DNA of 44,781 bases from Pseudonocardiales bacterium (GTDB lineage: Bacteria > Actinomycetota > Actinomycetes > Mycobacteriales > Jatrophihabitantaceae). The translations under genes and the position numbers were made by a program. Where the stretch lies: positions 1 to 44,781 of the forward strand of contig JAVEET010000157.1 in the NCBI GenBank assembly GCA_030840295.1, written 5' to 3'. The notes under the pieces are model-generated. The model had not been told where the DNA came from. It saw only the letters and a list, made by a program, of their open reading frames with translations, and ran no database searches. Shown one piece after another: positions 17,167 through 23,618 of the stretch. The stretch's first letter is position 1, and each line of letters opens with the position of its first letter.

Positions 17167-18111
17167 GTGACCGTCACCCAGCTGGACCCGGGCCCCCGTC
17201 CGGTGGTGGCGGTCGTCGGACCCACCGCGACCGGGAAATCCGACCTCGCGGTGACCCTGGCCCAGCGTTGCGACGGCGAGATCATCAACGCCGACTCGAT
17301 GCAGCTCTACCGGGGTATGGATATCGGTACCGCGAAGCTGCCACCGGCCGAGCGGGGCGGCGTCGCCCACCATCTGCTCGACATCTGGCCGATCTCGAAG
17401 TCGGCCGCGGTGGCCGATTACCAGGCCCTGGCCCGGGCCGTCATCGCCGATATCCATGCCCGCGGCAAGCTCCCGATACTGGTCGGGGGTTCCGGGCTTT
17501 ACGTCCGAGGAACCCTGGACCGACTGGAGTTCCCCGGCGAGTCCAGTGCCGTGCGGGCGCGGCTGTCCGCCGAACTGGACGAGCTGGGATCCCACATCAT
17601 GCACGGGCGGCTCAGCCAGGCCGATCCGGCGGCGGCGTCGAACATCCTGCCCAGCAATGCACGACGTATCGTGCGAGCGCTGGAGGTCATCGAGATCACG
17701 GGCCGCCCGTTCAGCGCGACCATGCCACCTTTCGAATCCATCTATGACACGGTGCAGATAGCGCTCGACCGAGCCGACCTCGACGACCGGGTGCGGTTGC
17801 GGGTCGATCGCATGATGGCGGCAGGTCTGCTGGACGAGGTGCGCTCGCTGCTCCCGGCGGGCCTGGCGGACAGTCCTACGGCCGGAAAGGCGCTGGGGTA
17901 CCAGCAGCTACTCACCGTGCTGGATTCGGAGGGTGCGCTGGTCGGCGACCTCGATGAGGCCGTGACGGCGACGGTGCGAGGCACGCTACGGTTCGTCCGG
18001 CGGCAACGGTCCTGGTTTCGACGTGATCCGCGAGCGCGCTGGCTGGATGCAGCCGACGGCGGCCTTGTCGATAAGGCACTGGCCCTGCTACCGCCTACGC
18101 TGGTCAAGTGA
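17167..18111 (+). CDS. miaA: tRNA dimethylallyltransferase MiaA
   Basis: Transfers the dimethylallyl group from DMAPP to N6 of A37 in tRNA, the step before MiaB. The 314-residue protein has the P-loop GPTATGKS (18-25), the DSMQLYRGMDIGTAK motif that binds the tRNA and substrate, VGGSGLYVRG, and the insertion-domain-to-core segment TAGKALGYQQL. The start is GTG. The stop overlaps the dapF start by four bases (GTGA), so miaA and dapF are coupled. Confidence 0.97.
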   Translation: MTVTQLDPGPRPVVAVVGPTATGKSDLAVTLAQRCDGEIINADSMQLYRGMDIGTAKLPPAERGGVAHHLLDIWPISKSAAVADYQALARAVIADIHARGKLPILVGGSGLYVRGTLDRLEFPGESSAVRARLSAELDELGSHIMHGRLSQADPAAASNILPSNARRIVRALEVIEITGRPFSATMPPFESIYDTVQIALDRADLDDRVRLRVDRMMAAGLLDEVRSLLPAGLADSPTAGKALGYQQLLTVLDSEGALVGDLDEAVTATVRGTLRFVRRQRSWFRRDPRARWLDAADGGLVDKALALLPPTLVK

Positions 18112-18959
18112 GCCACTCGCTGCGCGCCGTCAAGGGACACGGGACGGAGAACGACTTCGTGCTGTTGCCCGATCTGGACGCCGTGTTGTCGATGTCGCCC
18201 TCGCTGGTGCGCGCGTTGTGTGACCGGCATGCCGGCATCGGTGCAGACGGCGTTCTCCGGGTGGTCCGCACCGAGAACGCGACCGAGCCGGACGTACGCG
18301 CCCAAGCTGGCGAGGCGGAATTCTTCATGGACTACCACAACGCCGACGGCTCCATCGCCGAGATGTGTGGCAATGGCGTCCGGGTCTTTGCTCGCTACCT
18401 GCGCACGGTCGGCCTGGTCGACGGCGACACCACGATTGCCACTCGGGGTGGACCGAAATCTGTGACGTTCTCGGGGGACGATGTCAGCGTCGACATGGGG
18501 GCGGCCAGCTACCGGCCCGAACGGCCTCGGGTCAGCGCGTCCGGGCTGCTGGGTGAATATCAGGGCATCGCGATCGACCTGCCCAATCCGCACGTCGTCG
18601 TGGAGTTGGCCGACCTGGCGAGCCTCGAGGCGCTTGAACTGTGGCAGCCGCCGCGCATTACCCCCGAGCTGCCGAACGGCCAAAATGTCGAATTCGTGGT
18701 GCGCACCAGTGCCCGCCGGCTCTCGATGCGCGTGCACGAGCGGGGTGTCGGGGAGACCCGATCGTGCGGCACCGGCATCTGCGCGGCAGTCGTGGCGGCG
18801 GCCGGCGATGAAGCTGGGGAAGGGCAATGGCGGGTCGAAGTGCCCGGCGGCCGATGCACGGTCGGCTGGACGCCGGATGGCTCGCTGATCCTGACGGGTC
18901 CGGCTGTGCTGGTGGCCGAGGTGCAACTAGGCGAGCAATGGCTTGCCGAGCATCGTTGA
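18108..18959 (+). CDS. dapF: Diaminopimelate epimerase DapF
   Basis: Cofactor-free epimerase converting LL- to meso-diaminopimelate, for lysine and peptidoglycan synthesis. The 283-residue protein has the two catalytic cysteines, C87 in EMCGNGVR and C220 in RSCGTGICA, each in its half of the pseudo-symmetric fold, plus the GTENDFVLL N-terminal motif with the substrate-binding Asn. The GTG start overlaps miaA by four bases. Confidence 0.97.
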   Translation: MSHSLRAVKGHGTENDFVLLPDLDAVLSMSPSLVRALCDRHAGIGADGVLRVVRTENATEPDVRAQAGEAEFFMDYHNADGSIAEMCGNGVRVFARYLRTVGLVDGDTTIATRGGPKSVTFSGDDVSVDMGAASYRPERPRVSASGLLGEYQGIAIDLPNPHVVVELADLASLEALELWQPPRITPELPNGQNVEFVVRTSARRLSMRVHERGVGETRSCGTGICAAVVAAAGDEAGEGQWRVEVPGGRCTVGWTPDGSLILTGPAVLVAEVQLGEQWLAEHR

Positions 18960-18974
18960 ACGCCGGTAGCGAAA
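18957..18974 (+). promoter_or_regulatory. ClgR-box-like site upstream of hflX
   Basis: TGAACGCCGGTAGCGAAA spans the dapF stop and lies 44 bases before hflX. As I recall, the Corynebacterium glutamicum ClgR motif is WNNWCGCYNANRGCGWWS; this site agrees at all but two defined positions. hflX is a reported ClgR target in that species, and clgR is present in this window. Confidence 0.4.
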
Positions 18975-19017
18975 TTCTGTCGCAATCCGGGCACTGGGCC
19001 TGTCACCATGGAGTCAT

Positions 19018-20550
19018 ATGACTGCTGAGGAACGACTCGACCGACTACCGAACATCGACGATGCCACCTGGGGCGACGGTCCATCGGGTGACGGTCGCCT
19101 GGACGACGATCCGTTGGGCGACCCTGCATTGGGCGACCCTGCATTGGGCGAAAACCTACGCGACGAATACACCGCGGGCGACTTGACCCTGGGCGACTAC
19201 GACCTTTCAGAGCGTGCTGCCCTGCGCCGGGTCGCCGGTCTGTCGACCGAGCTCACCGACGTCACAGAGGTCGAATACCGGCAGCTGCGGCTGGAACGGG
19301 TCGTTCTGGTTGGCGTCTGGACGACGGGCACGCTCACCGAGGCAGAGAACTCATTACGCGAGCTTGCCCGGTTGGCTGAGACGGCCGGCTCAGAGGTGCT
19401 CGACGGCATCGTCCAACGACGGGACAAGCCTGACGCGGCGACCTACATCGGTTCAGGCAAGGCAAAGGAATTGCGCGACATCGTCGATGCGACGGGCGCC
19501 GACACCGTGATCTGCGATGGCGAGCTGACACCGGGACAGCTCGGACAGCTGGAGCGGGTCGTCAAGGTGAAAGTGGTCGACCGCACCGCGCTGATCCTCG
19601 ACATCTTCGCCCAGCACGCGAGCTCGCGTGAGGGTAAGGCTCAGGTGGAGTTGGCGCAGCTGCAATACCTGGTACCTCGGCTGCGGGGTTGGGGTGAATC
19701 CCTGTCCCGACAGGTCGGCGGCCGGGCTGCAAACGGCGTCGGCATTGGCGGTCGTGGGCCCGGTGAAACCAAGCTCGAGATCGATCGCCGCCGGATCACG
19801 GCGCGGATGGCCAAGCTACGCCGCGAGATCAAGGGCATGAAGACGTCGCGCGACGTCAAGCGATCCCGTCGGGGCAACAATTCCATTCCCTCGGTAGTCC
19901 TGGCCGGTTACACGAATGCGGGCAAGTCCTCGCTGTTGAATCGCTTGACCGGTGCGGGGGTGCTGGTGGAAAACGCCCTTTTCGCGACTCTGGATCCGAC
20001 CGTACGCAGAAGCGAGACGACGGACGGACGGGTCTTCACGCTGACCGACACCGTCGGTTTCGTCCGACACCTGCCGCACCAGTTGGTCGAGGCCTTCCGC
20101 TCGACATTGGAAGAGGTCGCCGAGGCGGACCTCATCGTGCACGTCGTAGACGCATCGGATGAGGACCCGGAGGCGCAGATCCGAGCTGTGCGGGAAGTTC
20201 TGGCCGATATCGATGCCCTGAACGTCCCGGAGCAGATCGTCTTCAACAAGGTCGACGCATCGGATGCGGACACACAGATGCGGCTGCGCAGCCTGGTGCC
20301 AGACGCGTTGTTCGTATCAGCGCGGACCGGGCTTGGCGTGGTTGAACTCGCCCGTCTTATCGACAGCCGCCTGCCCCGCCCGGACCGATCGGTGACCGCC
20401 TTGATTCCCTACACCCGGGGCGATCTGGTGGCGCGGATCCATTCCGACGGCGAGGTGTTGTCCGAGGACCACACCGGCGACGGCACGCTCATCAGTGCTC
20501 GGGTGCGCTCTGACCTCGCTGCCGCGCTCGAGAATTTCGTAGCCGTCTGA
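19018..20550 (+). CDS. hflX: GTPase HflX
   Basis: Ribosome-binding GTPase that splits or rescues stalled 70S ribosomes under stress. It has 510 residues. The N-terminal HflX domain (from about residue 90) includes TYIGSGKAKELRD and the helical LVPRLRGWGESLSRQVGGR segment. The G domain has G1 GYTNAGKS (about 296-303), the DTVGFVRHLPHQL switch II, and NKVD. The first 70 residues are an acidic Gly/Asp/Leu-rich extension containing LGDPALGDPALG, made by a 15-base tandem duplication. The ATG at 19018 has a GGAG eight bases upstream. Confidence 0.96.
   Translation: MTAEERLDRLPNIDDATWGDGPSGDGRLDDDPLGDPALGDPALGENLRDEYTAGDLTLGDYDLSERAALRRVAGLSTELTDVTEVEYRQLRLERVVLVGVWTTGTLTEAENSLRELARLAETAGSEVLDGIVQRRDKPDAATYIGSGKAKELRDIVDATGADTVICDGELTPGQLGQLERVVKVKVVDRTALILDIFAQHASSREGKAQVELAQLQYLVPRLRGWGESLSRQVGGRAANGVGIGGRGPGETKLEIDRRRITARMAKLRREIKGMKTSRDVKRSRRGNNSIPSVVLAGYTNAGKSSLLNRLTGAGVLVENALFATLDPTVRRSETTDGRVFTLTDTVGFVRHLPHQLVEAFRSTLEEVAEADLIVHVVDASDEDPEAQIRAVREVLADIDALNVPEQIVFNKVDASDADTQMRLRSLVPDALFVSARTGLGVVELARLIDSRLPRPDRSVTALIPYTRGDLVARIHSDGEVLSEDHTGDGTLISARVRSDLAAALENFVAV
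19114..19151 (+). repeat. 15-base tandem repeat inside hflX
   Basis: TTGGGCGACCCTGCA occurs twice in tandem (19114-19128, 19129-19143) followed by a half copy to 19151. It encodes LGDPA pentapeptides, so copy number can change without shifting the frame. Confidence 0.8.
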
Positions 20551-20635
20551 CCGTCCGGGCCGCCGGCCTGCCGATAGCTGAGCAGAACAGGTCTGTTTAG
20601 CAGGGGTCAACCGGGTAAGGCGATCTCCCGTCGAT

Positions 20636-20655
20636 CCGGAGCCCGGTAGCTCCGG
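20636..20655 (+). terminator. Hairpin downstream of hflX
   Basis: CCGGAGC (20636-20642) pairs with GCTCCGG (20649-20655) around a six-base loop, 86 bases after the hflX stop. There is no T-run, as is common in high-G+C organisms. Confidence 0.5.
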
Positions 20656-20682
20656 GCGGACCCGGGAACCGGTGGTCGCGCG

Positions 20683-20688
20683 TAAGGT
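20683..20688 (+). promoter_or_regulatory. -10 element of tatA
   Basis: TAAGGT fits TAnnnT. It ends 36 bases before the tatA ATG, which has a GAGGAGA ribosome site at 20713-20719. Confidence 0.45.
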
Positions 20689-20724
20689 AGGCCACGTACC
20701 TGCTTCCCACTCGAGGAGATTCAA

Positions 20725-21087
20725 ATGGGTCTGGAAAATCCCAAGGCCTGGGTGATCATTGCCATTGCGGCGATTGTGTTGTTCGGTTACAAGAAGCTGC
20801 CGGACATGTCCCGCTCGGTCGGCCGTTCGCTGCGGATCTTCAAGACCGAGATGCAGGGTCTCAACGAGGACGAGGCCACCCGTAAGGCTGCCGAGACTCC
20901 TGCCACACCGCCTCCGCCGGTGGTGCCTCCGACTCCGGCGCCTCAGAACGCGGCACCGGTGGTCCAGCCCGAGGCGGTGACCGAGACCCCGCCGGTTGTG
21001 CCGCCGGTGGTCACGCCGACGGCACCGAGCGAACCGATCGCGGACACGAACGGGCCGAAGCCGCACATCAACACCAGCGCTTCCTGA
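20725..21087 (+). CDS. tatA: Sec-independent translocase TatA-family protein
   Basis: Small Tat-pathway membrane protein. The 120-residue protein has an N-terminal transmembrane helix (about 8-22, WVIIAIAAIVLFGYKKLP) followed by the conserved FGYKKLPDMSRSVGRSLRIFK hinge and amphipathic helix, given here as residues 20-40. A Pro/Val/Thr-rich acidic tail fills residues 55-120. TatA forms the pore for folded proteins; the gene stands alone without tatB or tatC. TatA versus TatB/E assignment is by the FG hinge and K-rich helix. Confidence 0.93.
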   Translation: MGLENPKAWVIIAIAAIVLFGYKKLPDMSRSVGRSLRIFKTEMQGLNEDEATRKAAETPATPPPPVVPPTPAPQNAAPVVQPEAVTETPPVVPPVVTPTAPSEPIADTNGPKPHINTSAS

Positions 21088-21095
21088 GCGCATAT

Positions 21096-21136
21096 CAGTG
21101 AGGGGCGGTCACCCCGACGGCGACTGCCCCTCACTG
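21096..21136. terminator. Bidirectional terminator hairpin between tatA and lexA
   Basis: CAGTGAGGGGC (21096-21106) pairs with GCCCCTCACTG (21126-21136), extended inward by four more pairs including one G-U. It lies between the convergent tatA and lexA stops. Confidence 0.85.
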
Positions 21137-21161
21137 GTGCGTGCTGATGCTCAAACGGTGA

Positions 21162-21962
21162 TCAGACTTTGCGCAGCACCGCGACGATCCGACCCAGGAT
21201 GGTTGCGTCGTCAGCGGGAATAGGCGAGTAAGCCGGGTTCTGCGGCATCAGCCAGGCATGACCGTCCCGTCTACGGAAAGTCTTCACGGTCGCCTCGCCA
21301 TCGATCATCGCCGCGACGATCTCACCGTTGTCGGCATCCGGTTGCTGGCGCACTACCACCCAGTCGCCGTCGGTGATTGCCGCTTCGATCATCGAATCAC
21401 CCTGCACCTTGAGCATGTACAGGGTTCCCTCGCCGACGACCGTACGGGGCAGTGGGAACACGTCCTCAACGACCTGCTCGGCGAGTATCGGTCCGCCCGC
21501 CGCAATCCGCCCCACCACCGGCACTAGCACCGGCGCCGGCGAGCCGGCGTCCAACGCGTCGTCGTGAGCCGGGTGCAACCGCGTCACATTGGACCGCGGT
21601 GCATCATCGGGAAAACGCACCTCCAGCGCGCGAGGGCGATTCGGATCCCGTCGGATGAAACCCTTCTGCTCCAGGACCGAGAGCTGATGGCTGACGCTCG
21701 ACGTGGACGCCAGTCCGGCCTCGTCACAGATCTCCCGCATGCTGGGCGGATAGCCCCGTCGTTCCACGGCCTCTCGAATGATCGTGAGAATGACCCGCTG
21801 TCTGGTGGTCAGGCCGTCGCCAGCGTCGTCGCCGTCCGCCAAGCCGGCGATCGTGCTGTTCTTCGGCCGGCCGAGGGCGCGCGGGCGTCCCTCGGCGGTG
21901 CCACGGCCGTTGCTACTTCCAGGGCTACTGCTACTGGCGCTCGTACTCGGCGTCTTCGCCAC
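21162..21962 (-). CDS. lexA: SOS repressor LexA
   Basis: Repressor of SOS genes that cleaves itself on RecA* filaments. The 266-residue protein has an unusually long, Ser/Gly-rich N-terminal extension of about 45 residues, then the winged HTH (about 50-115, with [18 protein letters not shown]). The cleavage site is Ala155-Gly156 in GRIAAGGPI; the catalytic dyad is Ser190 (GDSM) and Lys227 (ATVKTF), with the family-standard 37-residue spacing. The start is GTG with an AGAGGAGA ribosome site. A LexA box at 22127-22142 lies 165 bases upstream, for autoregulation; the region is shared with the divergent LysM gene. Confidence 0.97.
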   Translation of the reverse strand: MAKTPSTSASSSSPGSSNGRGTAEGRPRALGRPKNSTIAGLADGDDAGDGLTTRQRVILTIIREAVERRGYPPSMREICDEAGLASTSSVSHQLSVLEQKGFIRRDPNRPRALEVRFPDDAPRSNVTRLHPAHDDALDAGSPAPVLVPVVGRIAAGGPILAEQVVEDVFPLPRTVVGEGTLYMLKVQGDSMIEAAITDGDWVVVRQQPDADNGEIVAAMIDGEATVKTFRRRDGHAWLMPQNPAYSPIPADDATILGRIVAVLRKV

Positions 21963-22126
21963 CGGTATCTCCTCTGTCTCGCACGGCTCTCGCGACGGCT
22001 GCTGTCGACCCGTTCCTACCGGTCGGCCAAGGGACTGGCCGAGGGAACGTTCGCTGATAAATCACGAACGCTCGGTGTGGCGGGTGTCTCTTACGGGCTT
22101 GAGATTAGCCCGGATCGAGTAACGAT

Positions 22127-22142
22127 TCAAACATCTGTTCGA
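22127..22142. promoter_or_regulatory. LexA box of lexA
   Basis: TCAAACATCTGTTCGA has one mismatch to TCGAAC-N4-GTTCGA. It is the box nearest lexA and probably mediates autoregulation. The rest of the 308-base gap between lexA and the LysM gene holds two more boxes and promoter-like AT-richer sequence, and no gene. Confidence 0.78.
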
Positions 22143-22189
22143 TTGGCGTGTCGAATTCCTGGTTTCTGTCGTACCCATGTAGTAGACAT

Positions 22190-22205
22190 TCGTACAGACG
22201 TTCGA
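22190..22205. promoter_or_regulatory. LexA box, first of an abutting pair
   Basis: TCGTACAGACGTTCGA has one mismatch to the SOS consensus. Its last base is immediately followed by the next box. Confidence 0.72.
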
Positions 22206-22221
22206 TCGAACGGATGTTCGA
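22206..22221. promoter_or_regulatory. LexA box, second of an abutting pair (perfect palindrome)
   Basis: TCGAACGGATGTTCGA is a perfect SOS box, 49 bases before the LysM gene. Confidence 0.92.
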
Positions 22222-22270
22222 GTAGAGCTTAGCGGTCATTGGTCGCTGGGCGGTGAGATAGGAGGACGAC

Positions 22271-22756
22271 ATGTCCGTCGCAACCGAGTTCCCGCCGGTC
22301 GTGATCATCCCGGAGCGTGCCCGCCGAACCGACGGCGCCATCCGCCGGGCCCAATCGGGCACCGGCCGCGCTCATCTGTGGCTGGTCCCTGTCGCCGACC
22401 CGCCGAACCCGCTGCCGTCGCCGGCCGCGACTCCTGCCCGGCTTGCCGAGTCAGCCCCGCTGTCATCCGTGGCTCCGTTGCGGCTGACGCGTCGCGGGAC
22501 GCTGGCTTTGGCCGTCCTGGTTGCACTGGCCGGAGCGGCCGTCCTCTTCGCGGCGCACCTCTCTGCTGGTGGCGCCGCGAGCCCGACGTCGACTCATTCC
22601 GCCACGGTCACTGTTCGGGCGGGCGACACGCTGTGGTCGATTGCCAGAAAGGTCGCACCGGAGCGGGATCCTCGGGCGGTGGTCGACCAGTTGGTGTCGC
22701 GCAATCATCTCAATGGCGTCACGTTGACTCCAGGTCAGACCCTACGGGTGGCCTAG
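22271..22756 (+). CDS. SOS-controlled membrane protein with LysM domain (division-inhibitor-like)
   Basis: A 161-residue protein: a cytoplasmic N-terminus of about 75 residues rich in Pro/Ala/Arg, one transmembrane helix (77-96), and an extracytoplasmic LysM peptidoglycan-binding domain (111-160, TVTVRAGDTLWSIARKVA...VTLTPGQTLRVA). Position and layout match the lexA-divergent LysM genes of actinobacteria, such as Rv2719c/ChiZ of M. tuberculosis, and resemble B. subtilis YneA; these proteins hold back cell division after DNA damage. Inhibitor activity is inferred, not shown. The ATG has a strong aggagg ribosome site. Two abutting LexA boxes upstream imply tight SOS control. Confidence 0.85.
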   Translation: MSVATEFPPVVIIPERARRTDGAIRRAQSGTGRAHLWLVPVADPPNPLPSPAATPARLAESAPLSSVAPLRLTRRGTLALAVLVALAGAAVLFAAHLSAGGAASPTSTHSATVTVRAGDTLWSIARKVAPERDPRAVVDQLVSRNHLNGVTLTPGQTLRVA

Positions 22757-22896
22757 TCCAGCCTGCCGGGGCCGCCCGTGGCCTCCTCCGGCGACGTAGC
22801 CAACCCGAATCTGACATCGGTGCAAAGTTTCTTGTCAAAGTTGCTTGATCCGGAGTGTCGCCGCTTGCGGAAGTAAAGCAGACGCTCTAGCGTTCA

Positions 22897-22912
22897 CCCC
22901 TACATGTAGTAG
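22897..22912. promoter_or_regulatory. NrdR-box-like palindrome upstream of nrdR-nrdJ
   Basis: The core CTACATGTAG (22900-22909) is a perfect 10-base palindrome and fits the NrdR box core CwAtATaTwG except at two variable positions. NrdR boxes usually occur in pairs; I could not find a convincing second copy 31 bases either side. The gap from 22757 to 23065 holds this site, the DnaA-box-like cluster and no gene. Confidence 0.45.
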
Positions 22913-22927
22913 TTACAAGCATGTCGT

Positions 22928-23026
22928 TCGTCCACAAGTTGGGGTTTCTTCGTCCACAGGCTGTCAACACATCTGGCTGGTCATCCACCGATCATCCCCA
23001 GGTTATAGACAGCAGGGTGTTGATAA
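22928..23026. promoter_or_regulatory. Cluster of DnaA-box-like 9-mers upstream of nrdR
   Basis: Four direct 9-mers: TCGTCCACA at 22928 and 22950, TCATCCACC at 22981 and TCATCCCCA at 22992. One reverse 9-mer, TTATCAACA, is read on the minus strand at 23018-23026. They match TTGTCCACA/TTATCCACA at 8, 8, 7, 7 and 8 of nine positions. Spacings between the direct copies are 22, 31 and 11 bases, near multiples of a helical turn. An IR GGTTAT/ATAACC (23001-23028) overlaps the end. Confidence 0.35.
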
Positions 23027-23065
23027 CCCCGCGGCCGAGGTCAGCTGTAGAGGGAGGTGAGCACG

Positions 23066-23521
23066 ATGCGTTGTCCTTATTGTCGTCATCCGGACTCCAG
23101 GGTCGTGGACTCGCGAGAGCAGGACGAGGGTCAGAGCATTCGCCGTCGCCGCAGTTGCCCCGAGTGCGGGCGCCGCTTCACTACCGTCGAGGAGGCGACT
23201 CTGGCGGTGATGAAGCGCAGCGGCGTTACCGAGCCCTTCAGCCGAACCAAGGTCATCAATGGCGTTCGCCGCGCTTGCCAGGGGCGCCCGGTCGACGAGG
23301 ACGCGCTTGCGCAGCTCGCACAGGCGGTCGAGGACGCCATTCGGGCTACCGGTTGCGCTGAGGTACCAGCTCCAGAGGTGGGACTGGCGATCTTAGGTCC
23401 GCTGAAGGAACTCGACGAGGTCGCCTACCTCCGGTTCGCCAGCGTCTACCAGGCGTTCAGTTCGATCGATGACTTCGAGAAGGCCATCGGCGATCTCCGC
23501 GTCGGACATCGGACTCCGTGA
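23066..23521 (+). CDS. nrdR: Transcriptional repressor NrdR
   Basis: Nucleotide-sensing repressor of ribonucleotide reductase genes. The 151-residue protein starts MRCPYC and has a four-cysteine zinc ribbon (C3, C6, C31, C34) followed by an ATP-cone (about 47-137), which binds ATP/dATP. The ATG at 23066 is chosen because GGAGG lies eight bases upstream; the GTG at 23057 overlaps that site. nrdJ follows 97 bases downstream in the same direction and is the obvious target along with nrdR itself. Confidence 0.97.
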   Translation: MRCPYCRHPDSRVVDSREQDEGQSIRRRRSCPECGRRFTTVEEATLAVMKRSGVTEPFSRTKVINGVRRACQGRPVDEDALAQLAQAVEDAIRATGCAEVPAPEVGLAILGPLKELDEVAYLRFASVYQAFSSIDDFEKAIGDLRVGHRTP

Positions 23522-23618
23522 GTGCGGCCCGGCGATGCGTGAGCCCAGTATGACAACCCCACCAAGGCACGTAACCACAAGTCGAACATCAGATTCAGGA
23601 AGAAGGGAACAGCGGGAT

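Noticed and set aside
23522-23618. Cobalamin riboswitch or second SOS box in the nrdR-nrdJ gap
   Set aside because: 97 bases is too short for a B12 riboswitch and no B12-box-like string is present; TCGAAC at 23582 has no matching right arm.
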